This document shows positions 46,186 to 56,658 of a stretch of 64,000 nt of DNA, piece after piece. Every line of letters starts with the position of its first letter. The stretch's first letter is position 1. The notes beneath the pieces were generated by a model. That model was given only the letters and a program-made list of their open reading frames with translations, searched no databases and was not told the DNA's origin. The stretch comes from Oxytricha trifallax (lineage: Eukaryota > Ciliophora > Spirotrichea > Sporadotrichida > Oxytrichidae): positions 1-64,000 of the forward strand of contig ARYC01000025.1 of assembly GCA_000711775.1 (NCBI GenBank), read 5' to 3'. The position numbers and the translations under genes were made by a program.

Positions 46186-46359
46186 GTTTAAATTCAAATT
46201 TAAATTTCTATTATAAAGCTCTAATAACCTCTCTAGTTATAGTAACTTTGTATAGGAGTTGGTACTGCAACAACGATGGTTGATTCTTAGGCGTTAGACA
46301 TCATATTTATGCTAAGTTTATAACTATAATTTTTCTAAATTCATGCTTAATATTTTTAA

Positions 46360-46560
46360 TTTTGGTACCAACTTAGAAAAAATTCAGGTTGGTACTGGTA
46401 CCAATTAGGTTTTGAACCATATTGGAACTTTTCCATTAAAACCTCATTAGTTTAAAACTAGGTACTAATTAAGTTTTGGTACTATTAAATTGGTACCAAT
46501 TAAATTAAACGAATTTAGTACCAGTACTAATTAAATTTAAACAAATTTAGTACTAATTTA
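46360..46560. repeat. Iterated GGTACTAATT-type words between divergent genes
   Basis: At least seven variants of GGTAC(C/T)AATTAA/ATTTAGTACC lie between the 57-kDa and 22-kDa starts. Same position but different words in the TBEs at 21296 and 54658. Confidence 0.6.
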
Positions 46561-46749
46561 ATGGAACTAAATTGATAAAAATGGAGCTCCATCACTGCAG
46601 TTTGTTACAGCTTCTGCAAACTTTCTCCACGTATCTTGCAGGGTTGACCTCCTATAAGATGCCCATATTTAATAGTAAGATTTTAAACAATAGGATCCAG
46701 AAGTCTATAAGTTATAATTTGAAATTCATTAATAGGAAGAGGAACAAAG

Positions 46750-47540
46750 ATGGAATCAATCAATGATCAAATGAAAAGAGTCGAGGCTCAAGAAATGATA
46801 TCAAGATTCAGAAGTAAGGAAGATCTCTATCGATACCTAACTTTACATGGTAAAATAACTTGATGACTATTAACATATTATACAGTTGGTTTATTCCTTC
46901 CAACGATGGAAGGTACCAAAATTTCATTCTTGAAAGCAATACTTTGTGAGGAGAAGAAAGCTTTTAAAAATAAAGAGATTAAACTAATCGAAATTCCCAA
47001 CTACCCTGAGATTTCAGTCACTAATCTTTATGAGGATGCCATGTAAGATGAGGAAGTGGTAGTTTACCTTCCTACCAAGAAACAACTCTCTAATAAACTC
47101 CCAGAGAGGAACTTCTTCTTTGGTGTTCTTGGTACAATAAAAGAGGATTATCTCAGAGAAATTATTGAAGAAGCACATAAGAAACGATATTCTATTTCTC
47201 CTGAAGACTAGAAGAAGCAAGGCATTCTAATAAGCTCAGCTTGGCTAGAGGAACTTAAGAAGCATCCTTATCTTTCAAGTAAGCTTTGACATATAACTTT
47301 GTAGGAAAATCAGGCACTGGTATATATCTTATGAAAGAGCATGCTAAGGTTCATAGAGAGAGAAAGTCACAAAAAATTCATGAAGTGAGCAAGAGACTTT
47401 ATAAAGATGTTTAAAAGCCAGATGAAATGAACATAGATGCAGGAGCTGGCACAAAGAGAAGAAATATGGGCCCAAGCAAGCCATAAGAAGAGGAGAAGAA
47501 AGAGAAGCCAAACCCATTTATGGGCCAGTTTAATATGTGA
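46750..47540 (+). CDS. TBE 22-kDa protein, complete with two tiny introns
   Basis: Spliced product of about 242 residues: MESINDQMKRVEAQEMISRF, intron 1 at 46850-46885 (36 nt, GTAAA...TACAG), GLFLPTMEGTKISFLKAI, IEIPNYPEISVTNLYEDAM, LSNKLPERNFFFGVLGTI, intron 2 at 47279-47304 (26 nt), then GTGIYLMKEHAKVHRERKS and a charged tail ending MGQFNM at TGA 47538. No break once the introns are removed. Intron positions agree in the other TBE copies and in the diverged gene at 61347. Function unknown; no domain recognised. Confidence 0.88.
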
Positions 47541-47546
47541 ATATAT

Positions 47547-48610
47547 TCATTCGTTTAAATCTAAAACTTATTTATAAACATTCATTCTTCCCTTTCTTGC
47601 ACAAATTGTTGTCTTATCTACGCTCACTCTCTTACAGCAGCTTTGAATCAAGTCTACTGTATCGAGGGGCAAGTCATGCATAAGATGATACAGCAGAAGC
47701 TTCTTGTAGTGAGTCTTTATTTAACTCCAGTAGAATTCTATTCCATTAAATTAAGGGCTGTAAGGAACGTTGTATACAGGAGTTATGTTTAACTCTTCAT
47801 AAGCTTTCTTAGACTCCTTAGTCTTATGAACTGATAGGTTATCAACTAACAGGATGATCTCTTGGTTGCTATACTTCTCTCTGAGCTATGTAGGAACTCT
47901 ATATACTACTCTCGCTTAATAGAGCGAGGGTGAATCACATAACTCTCTAAGCCTGAATCTTCACTTATACCAGCTAAAATTGCATGAGTGACTACCTTTA
48001 CTTTTTAGTCATAAACTTCTATGTTATCATACTTCTTGTACCTTGACTTATTAATAAAAGTGTTGAACGTAAACACAGCTTCATCTGCATGTATGAACTT
48101 GATGTTATTATCAATAGCTCTCTGCATTTAATCATATATATAGTTTAAATTATTGCTATAAAATGGCACTGTAAAATCAATCACTTTCTTAACTCTGTTG
48201 ACAGTCTTGAAAGTAATACCATTTCGTCTATAAATATTGGCTATAGTCTAAGGAGAGATACGCATGTCTGGAAACTTGCGATGAAACATGACAGCTCGTT
48301 AGTCAAGAGGAAAGTGAGCTCAATACTTTAATGTCTTAGAGTCACAGAGATAGTCAATATGGACCTGTGAGAACTTTTATTTTCTTGCAGGATGTTTTCT
48401 AGAGCCTGAGTTATAATGTTAAACAGCTAACAAGCAATGATACCTAACGGTTGGGGCACTCTTGTGTAGGAGTCTTGCTATGGCTGTATAATTCAACACT
48501 GGTTTGACTTAGTCTATATTAAAACTTGTACCATACCGAAGCTTAAGCAGTAAATCTAAATATTACTCATCATAAATAGACCCTAAATTTCGCTAATTTC
48601 TATTTCTCAT
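47547..48610 (-). pseudogene. TBE 42-kDa transposase with TGA and a 1-nt loss
   Basis: MRNRN start at 48610; conserved MFHRKFPDMRISPQTIANIY, HADEAVFTFN (first Asp), LLVDNLSVHKTK (second Asp), YSPQFNGIEFYW (Glu; DD34E). In-frame TGA at 48320-48322 replaces the Trp that is TGG in the 326-1386 copy, and one base is lost near 47885 (CATA(A)GCTC). Otherwise complete, ending KQVLDLNE and TGA 47547. Stop lies 6 bp from the 22-kDa stop. Confidence 0.85.
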
Positions 48611-48940
48611 TTTGAAAATTGGCCTAATTTCTCTACTAACCCCAATAAGACCCCAACTATACCCTACAAATCAAAGCACTTATAAACCTCACTAAGGGGT
48701 TTTGGGGTTTTGAATATATGCACCATTCGATAGCTTAGGGTATGGGCTACAACTTCTATCTTACTCATCTTCCATGAATCTCACACTGAAGGAAGTTATT
48801 GAGGGAAAAGTGAAGTTTCGATGCTTTGACTTTTGACTTCAATAACTCTAATCTAATGTCTATAAATTTCCATATAAAATATTCTACTTAGCTTACAGAA
48901 TTGTCTATAAAAAAATAATTCTAAATTTTTGAATATCTCT

Positions 48941-49117
48941 TCACCCAAGAGAGAAAACCCTGAAATTCTCTTTTTCGGACCCCCTCATAATCAAAAAGTT
49001 TTACAGCGATGGAAAAGGGAGTATATCTTCGTTCAAAGTGATAGATAAGCGATGAGGTCTGAACCCTGCCTTTGGAATTGTGTCAGGAGTTTGTGTCCAT
49101 TTTAGAATTGTTTTCAT
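48941..49117 (-). CDS. Mirror copy of the small inward ORF, right arm
   Basis: Inverted duplicate of 43368-43544 with the same frame and stop. Confidence 0.35.
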
Positions 49118-49129
49118 TTGACTTAGAGG

Positions 49130-49158
49130 TGATGTTTGTTACAATGTAACAAACATCA
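49130..49158. promoter_or_regulatory. Back-to-back pair of the 14-bp motif, right arm
   Basis: Mirror of 43327-43356, again between divergent ORFs. Confidence 0.5.
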
Positions 49159-49225
49159 AAATTTGGTCGAGTAACTGCAAAGAAATGAAATTATCTCATG
49201 CAGCAATTTTTTTCACGACTTGACT

Positions 49226-49706
49226 CTAAAATAAATAATGTAGATCAAAACATAAGCTACATGTTCCATCCTACTCATAATTCAATGAAAAAAATCACTC
49301 AGAGAGTTATTTCGATTTTAGTATAAGTCAAAAAGAAAATTCATATGATTTCGTGTATTCTAACAATAAAAATGAGTATGAATTTCCTAATGAAAGACTC
49401 AAAGAAGATAAAATGTAGATCTTGATTAAATGCACAAAAAACTTATTTAGACCAAGTCCTCAAGTAATTTGGTTGAAGAGATAAGAAAGGAAGAAGTTTG
49501 AGGCAAAGAAATATTTAAAATCGATTTATCTTGATGGGGGGAAATATTTTGTGAAGACCATAAGAATGAAATTTAGTCGTTAAATAATTCTCTACATCTT
49601 ACACTTTTAAAATTTTTTCATAGTTATTTTGTATAGAGAGATATTAATTTATTAGGAGTTAAAAATTTTAAAAGTTAAATTTAAAGGGTCTACAGTTAAG
49701 ATATGA
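49226..49706 (+). CDS. Outward ORF in the right arm (mirror of 42779-43262)
   Basis: Same frame as the left-arm copy with a few amino-acid differences (VKTIRMKFSRQ for VNTIRMKVSRQ) and no TGA until 49704. That the frame stays open in both diverging arms argues weakly for selection. Confidence 0.45.
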
Positions 49707-49956
49707 TAAATCTAATTTGATCTATCGATGAGACAAATATATTGGCTGTTAAAATATATCAAATTAAAATCAATATCAGTTATAACGATAATATAAAAAT
49801 CAAAAAATACTAAAATTCCATATTTAATTTAATTTTTAATTTTATTTTAACAATTTCCCATTTTTAAATCTATTTCGATAATATTAATTTTCTTCTTTCA
49901 TAAATTGTTTTAATCTTTTTATTAGCAATTAAGATATAATAATTGTTCGCTCTAAT

Positions 49957-50519
49957 TATATTGAGTAAAAATAGAAGAATAATCCAAAATGTAATGAATA
50001 ATCAAGATTTAAATTGCACTATTTTAATGTTAATTTTCAAAATTCTAATTAATCACTACTCTATCTCGAAATTTCAATGACTTTGAGATAGAGTGCGATA
50101 GAGTAATATAAATTACTAATATTATTTAATATTTAAAATAAATGGAATTAAATTTTAAAATATTCAAATATTCTTTTTGATAATTTACTAAACTTAAATT
50201 AAATATAAAAATATAATTAAAATAAGACATTTACCTTTAAATCTTTTTTATTAATAGTTAAATTATCGATATAAATAAATAAAAAATCTATTAATCAAAA
50301 AGAACATTTGAATATTTTAAAACTTAATTCCATTTATTTTAAATATTAAATAATATTAGTAATTTATATTATTCTATCGCACTCTATCTTAAAGTCATTC
50401 AAATTTCGAGATAGAGTAGTGATTAATTAGAATTTTGAAAATTAACATTAAAATAGTGCAATTTAAATCTTGATTATTCATTACATTTTGGATTATTCTT
50501 CTATTTTTACTCAATATTA
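49957..50519. repeat. 563-bp palindrome
   Basis: Arms begin TATTGAGTAAAAATAGAAGA and fold around 50238. Contain CTCTATCTCGAAATTT. No ORF of note. About 70 bp beyond the outer end of the large palindrome. Confidence 0.85.
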
Positions 50520-51552
50520 TTATAATATTTATTTCATTTTCTCATTAATGATACAGTTTTTTTATTTTATTAAGTGAAATTAATTTAAATTAATAAAATC
50601 AATTGTTAGAACTGCCTGCACCATCTCTGGGTGTATTATTGCTATATGCATTACTTTTAGAGAATTAACAGTTCTTTTTGGAGACAAGATTGTTTTGAAA
50701 ACCTTTGAATGTTCTTATATTTTTAAGGAATTATTCAAATTGTTAGGTCTCTGAGTCCAACAGCTTCTAATATTATCAAATCAGTAATTATATTCATGAT
50801 TTATTACAAATTTGGGGGGATGTTTCCATCACAATATATTGAGGGAAGTTTCATGGCAATCAATATTTTTCTATTTTCTAAATTTCATTTTTATGAGTTA
50901 TTCTTTCTACCAAGCAATAACTTATATTTATTTGATTTACATGATATTTAAAATAAATTATCCGATTTCTGGTAAAATTTTCATTATATATCTCCATTGA
51001 CATTAATTTTCACTTTAAATTCATTTAAAATATAAAGGAATATTATTAAATAGATTTCTATTTATTTTTTATATAACATTATCCAGAATAAAATACTTTA
51101 CATCTACTATTTATATTTCTTAAAACAAATGGTAAAGGATGTATGTGTGTAATATCAACTAAACAATTATTAAGATTGAAAAATAAATTTCTATATGAAT
51201 TATAAAAATTCATGAAATTATATGTATAGAAAATTAACTAGGCAGGAAACTTTTTTCCCACAATTTTTATTTCTGATATAAAGGTTTTAATTATTTCATT
51301 AGCACTAAGCACTAGATAGTTTTGATTTTAGCTGTATTTATTTATCTTATTTCAACATTTTAATGATAAATTAAAATTTCTAGTACTAAGAAAAGATATA
51401 TTGAGTTAGATAAAAAGATCCAGAATATTGAAATAATCTAATTTAAGAATATTTGATCTTTAATCCCCTAACCCCATGATTAATAGTTAGATTAAATTAA
51501 TAAATTGTTAATTTAAAATACAAATTAATTTTAAATTTAATCAAAATATAAA
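50520..51552. other. AT-rich spacer with a solitary G-rich-family end
   Basis: No gene supported. 51241-51262 (GGCAGGAAACTTTTTTCCC) resembles the end of the element at 59716-60089; no partner found. Confidence 0.4.
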
Positions 51553-52509
51553 TCAGAGATCTTTTATAACTTCTTCTTTCTTTTCTTCCTCTTTGTTTTA
51601 AACCTCGACTTATTTATCCATCAAGGCTTTCAAGATTTAATCAACAGACGTTTAAATTGTTTTAATTTATAATTCTTAATTTTTAATTAAGGTCTCTTAA
51701 TTTTTATTTGATGCTTCTAAGTTCTTAATATATGATTGCTAATCTTTAACAGTTGATTCAACAGTCTTTATATGATTCAAAATCTCTTTTTCTGTATGAA
51801 TGCTCTTTAAATGAGTTTTGTAAATTGTCTTTTTTATATCCTTCACAAATCCTTGCCATTCTTCATTGGCATCAGCTTAATCTTCAACAGGTCTTCTAAA
51901 TATTACATAGTCTGGGAAGTATTTTTAACTTAAAAAGTCAGCATGACTGAAGTAAGACTCTCTTTCAATAATTAGCTCTGCTTTTATTCTAAAAGATTCA
52001 GCAACCATCTTTTGCATTACCTTTTCGTATGACTCTGAAATGACAGCAATGATGAAGTTAAGAAGGACAATATTCAAAAATAAAACAGCTGAAATCCAAA
52101 CAATCCATGCAAAAATAATGTGAGTTTCATCTAATTAGTATATATTGTCTATCTAAAAATCTCCAGTAGACGCTCTAAAAGCCATAATAAAATATCCAAA
52201 GTAGCTTATTCCATCATACTCAATGTTCTCATCACTTGTCTTAATTTTGAGTAGTGTAAAGATTAATCCGTAAACTACAACCACAAAAGCATATAACATT
52301 ATGAAAAATCTAAGGTCCATGAACACTGCTTTTAACATGCTTACCTAGTAACTAAATCCTTAGAAGACCCTTAAAACTTCACAAAGCTTAATGAATATCA
52401 ATATCAGCATACAACTATGCATAATTACAATTCCGTCATATGTTATTTCTTAAGCATCGATAATCACGATAACAAAATAGAGAAGAGCAAGCGCTTGATC
52501 AACGACATT
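51553..52509 (-). CDS. C-terminal piece of a TRP/polycystin-like cation channel
   Basis: Continues from 56585-56658 after TBE removal: NVVDQALALLYFVIVIIDAQ, FFIMLYAFVVVVYGLIFTLL, then the pore region SYFGYFIMAFRASTGDF, a last membrane segment (WISAVLFLNIVLLNFIIAVI) and SESYEKV, followed by a long Lys/Gln/Glu coiled coil to TGA 51553. Membrane segments, F-R-x-S-x-G-D pore and post-S6 helix are typical of the ion-transport family in ciliates. Likely a plasma- or ciliary-membrane cation channel. No frame break. Confidence 0.82.
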
Positions 52510-52590
52510 CCAAACCCCAAAACCCCTTAATGAGGTTTATAAGTGCTTTGATTTGTAGGGAATTTGTTAGGGGTTGGGGTTATTAATTAA

Positions 52591-53654
52591 ATGCGAGACA
52601 AAAATAGCAAGCTTTTGGGGTCTATTTATGATGAAGAGTATATAGATTTAGTGTTTAAACTGCGATATGGATGGGATATATACAATGAATAAGTCAAACC
52701 TGTACTTAATTAAAAGTAAATTGCACTGCTCTTAAAGAGAAGTCCTTCAACTGTTCGCTCCCACTGCCTTATAGCTGTATAACTAAAGCAAAAATAGCTG
52801 AATTCAATGCCTTAGAGGAAGTCAAAGTTTCAATAGAAGCATATTGACTATCTTATTAATGAAAAAACTTTGAAGTATTGGGCTCACTTCTCTCTTGACC
52901 AACGAGCTATTATGTTTCACCGCCAGTTCCCTGAGTTGAAGATCTCTGCATAGTCTGTTGCTAACATTTAGAAACGAAATGGTATCTCTTACAAAGGTGT
53001 GAATCGTATCAAGAGAGTGATTGATTTCACTCTGCCATTTTACAACAACAACTTAAATTATATTTATAATTAAATGAAGAGAGCCTAATAGAATAATATT
53101 AAGTTTATACATGCTGACGAGGCTGCGTTTACCTTCAACCTTTCATCTAGAAGTCTTGGTATAAGAGGCATAGTAATATAGAAGTATATGACTAGAAAGT
53201 CAAGGTATAAACGATGGCAATTCTTGGAGGAATTAGTGAAGATACTGGTTTAGAAACTTATGTTATTCATCCTCGCTCTATTAAGACAGAGCAGTATATA
53301 AAGTTCTTAGAACAGCTGAGAGAGAAGTACCCTGAATAAGAGATAATACTGTTTGTTGATAATCTTTCTGTTCATAAGACTAAAGAAACAAGGAAGAGTT
53401 ATGAACAACTTAGAATAACACCAGTGTTCAACGTACCTTACAGTCCATAGTTTAATGGAATTGAGTTCTACTGGGGTATATTAAAAGGCCATTACAAGAA
53501 ACTGCTGCTCTACCACTTGATGCATGACCTACCTATCGATACAGTTGACTTTATTAAAAGCTCAGCGAAGAGAGTAGATAATTTATTGGCTTAAAAGTGT
53601 GCGAAAGAAGGGAGAGTGAATGTATATAAATAAGTTTTAGAGTTAAGCTAATGA
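52591..53654 (+). pseudogene. TBE 42-kDa DD34E transposase, one frameshift
   Basis: MRDKNSKLLGSIYDEEYIDL start, 81 bp inside the element. Intact through MFHRQFPELKISAQSVANI and HADEAAFTFN (first Asp). A 1-nt insertion near 53150 shifts the frame between SSRS and WYKRHSNIEVYD; then FVDNLSVHKTK and YSPQFNGIEFYW are intact. Ends KQVLELSQ at TGA 53652. No in-frame TGA. If the single indel is an error this would be a full-length transposase of about 355 residues. Confidence 0.85.
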
Positions 53655-53663
53655 ATATATAAG

Positions 53664-54451
53664 TCACATTTAGAATTCTTTAGAGGGAGCTGGCTTCTCT
53701 TTCTTTTCTTCTATTTCTTGCTCCCCTCCTCCTAAGTTTCTTCTCTTGCTGCCAGCTCCTGCATCTATGTTCATCGACTCTGGAGGCTAAATATTTGAAT
53801 GAAGTCTCTTGCTAACTTCATACTTTGTCTGCAACTTTCGCTCTCTGTGAAGCTTGCTCTATTCCTTCATCAAGAAGATACCAGTTCCAGATTTTTCCAA
53901 AGAGTTAAGCCACAAATCTTACTAGAAATATAAGGGTGCTTCTGCAGCTCTGAAAGCCAGCTATCACTTATCTTGATCCCTTGTTTGTCCTTATCTTCTG
54001 AAGAGATGCTGTAAATTTTCTTATGAGATTCTTGAATAATTTCTTTCAAGTAATCACCTTTAATTGTTGCAAGTATACCAAAGAAATAGGTTCTTTCAGG
54101 CAGCTTATTTGACAACTGCTTCTTAGTAGGCAGGCACAGCAAAACCTCTGGGTCATTCATAGCATCATCATATAAGTTAGTCACAGAGATTTCTGGATAG
54201 TTTGGAATCTCTGCAAACTTCACATCTTAAGTTTTCAAAGCTTTCTTCTCTTAACAGAGTATTGCTATTAGAAATGAAATTTTAGTACCTTCCATCGTTG
54301 GTAGAAACAAACCAACTACATAATCAAGATTAGTTAGTATGAGTTCATTACCTTGCTGCATCAGGTAGCGATGCAAATCCTCCTTGCTTCTAAATCTTTG
54401 AATCAATTCTTGTGCTTGCCCTCTATTCATTGCATCATTCATTGACTCCAT
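53664..54451 (-). CDS. TBE 22-kDa protein; second intron damaged
   Basis: MESMNDAMNRGQAQELIQRF, intron 1 at 54316-54351 (36 nt, GTAAT...TGTAG), then GLFLPTMEGTKISFLIAI, FAEIPNYPEISVTNLYDDAM, LSNKLPERTYFFGILATI. At the second intron the donor GTAAG is kept but the acceptor TAG reads TTG and one A is added, so the C-terminal exon (GTGIFLMKEQSKLHRERK to PAPSKEFQM) is out of frame. Without splicing the protein ends LELVSS. Stop of the full frame at 53664. Confidence 0.8.
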
Positions 54452-54657
54452 CTTGTTTACAGATCTAAGAAATGATATTCAAATTTAAGTTTATTGATTT
54501 CAATTATATACCTCTGTAAAACTTACTATTAAATATGGGCATCCTATAGAAGGTCAACCTCTTAGCAGGATATGCAGAAGGTTTTGAGAACTTGTTTCAA
54601 ACTTGAGAGATTGATATCAATTTCTACTGTTATAGTTCCATATTTTTAAATTTAAAT

Positions 54658-54845
54658 TTGTGCGTACTTAATTAGGAGCAGCTCCTAAAATGCTAGTACT
54701 TAATTAGGAGCTTTAATTAATGCTAGTACTTAATTAGGAGCACCCTAATTTTAATCATATAATGACAAAATACCTCCTAAAGCAGTACGTACTTAATTAG
54801 GAGCAGCTCCTAAATTGGTACGTGCTATAATCAACTTATTATTGA
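54658..54845. repeat. Iterated ACTTAATTAGGAGC words between divergent genes
   Basis: Four copies of GTACTTAATTAGGAGC, two followed by an inverted GCTCCTAA, lie between the 22-kDa and 57-kDa starts. They may bind a factor acting on both promoters. Confidence 0.65.
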
Positions 54846-55016
54846 AAGTTAAAATGGTTACTTTATCACCCAGATTTAGAGCTGGATCGTCTCTTAGCAC
54901 TCATATTTCTTCTATAATACTCTAAAAACTTCCCTTGAAACTTGTAGGCTTGCAAAGCTCTCATATAAGCTCTCAGTTATAGAGGCAGTTTTATAATTTT
55001 AAATTCAAATTTAAAT

Positions 55017-56465
55017 ATGAGCGCTAACATTTTAAGAAAAACAACAGCACTTCCATAAAACTAAATGAGACTTACCTTTGGCAGCAATAAAAAATGTGAT
55101 AACTGTGAGATGAATTCTCATAAGGAACTACCTGAGCTATCACTTGAGGTCTCTGTTATTAAAATAGAAATTAATAATAGAAAATAAATGGCAAACAAGT
55201 GTGTGGGAGACAGAGAGGAGGAGAAAGGTATTAATGAAATGCCTATACAAACTGAAGAAGTAGAAGTATACTTTTGTGAGTAGTGCGAGAGAGACTTCGC
55301 TCATAAATCTAGTTGGTATAGGCATATGAAAGAGCATAGAGAAGCCAAGCCAACTATATACTTAAAGCACGATAAAATCGACGGAAAGTATGAGTGCTTC
55401 GAGTGCCATAAGCAGTATGCTCATACAAGAGATTTAAGGAAGCATCTTTTAAAAGCTCACAAGAAAGATTTAGAGATTGAAAAGCATGAAGATGAATTGA
55501 AGCTACTGAACAAAAGAAAAACAAGAGAATCTTCGAAACTTGTAGAGCTTGAACAAGCTAGTGAATCAGAATATGTGAGGAAATCACGCAACCTACTAGC
55601 ATCCGAAATCACAAAGATCATGATTAAAATTCAATATAAAAAGATTCCTGTTCTTGCCTAAATTGACCTAGACACTTCACTTTAAAGCTACCTTATATTA
55701 GAAGAATCCTTTGATAAGAAAGTTATCAATGATCATCAGTATGCATACAAGGTGTATCCCTTCAACTATCTCTTAAGTGATGATAAATACTAGATGGAGT
55801 TTACAAATGAGTATCAAGTACTCACTCAAGCAAAGTTCAAAGAGTGTAGATACTTAATAAAGTTAGATGCTGTTCTCCTTGCCAAGGATCATGTTGCTTT
55901 CAGACTCCCACTCTATGAAATGACCCTAAGAGATTTCATTACAGATCAAAGAAATCATAAGTAGCTTGGATAAATAGCAACTCAGACCATACAAGGTATA
56001 AAAGAGCTTCACAAGTTAAGGTTTGTTCACAGAGATTTGAAGCCAGAAAATATAATGATAAACTTCTCAACAGTAAGAGTAGCAATAATCGATTTCAATA
56101 GAGCCTAAAGAGTGGAAGTATCAAGGCTTGGAACTGTAATGGGAACTCAAGGGTACTATCCAGAAAGAGAAGACTGGAGAGATGGTGACTTTTAATGGGA
56201 TGTGTGGGCTTTAGCAGCAATAATAATAGAGTGCGATATGCCTCGCAACGATTACTACTCTACAAGGTGTGAGAAGGATGCTAAACAAAGAATAAAGCAA
56301 TTTATTGACAGAACAAGAGTATCTCAATCAATGAAACAAATGGCAGAGTCAATAATAATAAAACCAAACTCAAGATCAGACATATCAATAGAGCAGATAG
56401 AGTTGTGGTTAAGTAAGATAAACTTCAGACCTTTACCACATGATCCTAAAGTGCATTTTGAGTGA
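55017..56465 (+). CDS. TBE 57-kDa zinc-finger/kinase-like protein, intact
   Basis: 482 codons without TGA, the only undamaged copy of this gene here. MSANILRKTTALPQNQ start; C2H2 fingers CEQCERDFAHKSSWYRHMKEH and CFECHKQYAHTRDLRKHLLKAH (positions about 85-140), a Lys/Glu linker, and a kinase-like domain: AYKVYPF (Lys), VHRDLKPENIMIN (catalytic loop), IIDFNRAQ (DFN instead of DFG), GTQGYYPERE (APE-like), WDVWALAAIIIE. The HRD Asp and Lys are kept but the DFG Gly is Asn, so activity is uncertain. Presumably binds TBE ends or regulates excision; unproven. Confidence 0.93.
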
Positions 56466-56584
56466 TTAAATTAAATACATTTACTATAAATTTCACATTA
56501 AAACCTATTAATAACCCCAACCCCTAACAAATTCCCTACAAATCAAAGCACTTATAAACCTCATTAAGGGGTTTTGGGGTTTTG

Positions 56585-56658
56585 ATTCCAAAGATCATTA
56601 AAATAATTCACAAAGCCTATTCTTGATATCATCAGCAATTCGTAATATTCAATAAAAA
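56585..56658 (-). CDS. Channel gene piece between pointer and TBE
   Basis: Reads FIEYYELLMISRIGFVNYFN then DLWN, joining the C-terminal piece across the TBE. Its 5' end is the pointer AATAAAAA (56651-56658, plus strand). It encodes the intracellular loop and start of a membrane segment of the channel. Confidence 0.75.

Larger units (their letters stand above)
44610..48712. mobile_element. TBE: Complete 4,103-bp TBE in the right palindrome arm
   Basis: Both ends carry the perfect 17-bp telomeric block and extended inverted repeats (TTAGTGAGGTTTATAAGTGC...). AAT duplicates flank it (44607-44609, 48713-48715). Gene order: 57-kDa (minus), 22-kDa (plus), 42-kDa (minus). With one AAT removed the host arm reads GTACTGGAATATATGC, matching the complement of the left arm. 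Confidence 0.97.
42603..49885. repeat. 3.2-kb palindrome split by a complete TBE
   Basis: Left arm 42603-44190; right arm 44190-44606 plus 48716-49885 once the TBE (44610-48712) and one AAT are removed. Arms are about 1.59 kb, nearly identical near the centre and increasingly different outward. Centre: AAAACCCCTAAACTCC facing its complement. Each arm holds the 14-bp motif as a back-to-back pair (43327-43356; 49130-49158) and once more near the centre (44021, 44344), and two ORFs. No transposase recognised. Confidence 0.92.
52510..56584. mobile_element. TBE: Complete 4,075-bp TBE inside the channel gene
   Basis: Ends carry the telomeric block (the left one with A-to-C at its second base) and ATT duplicates (52507-52509, 56585-56587). 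Gene order inverted relative to the 44610 copy: transposase (plus), 22-kDa (minus), 57-kDa (plus). It interrupts coding sequence; excision leaving one ATT restores DLWNVVD. Confidence 0.97.

Noticed and set aside
44610-48712. C4A4 blocks as true telomeres or chromosome ends
   Set aside because: They are internal, in inverted pairs with ANT duplications and transposon genes between them.
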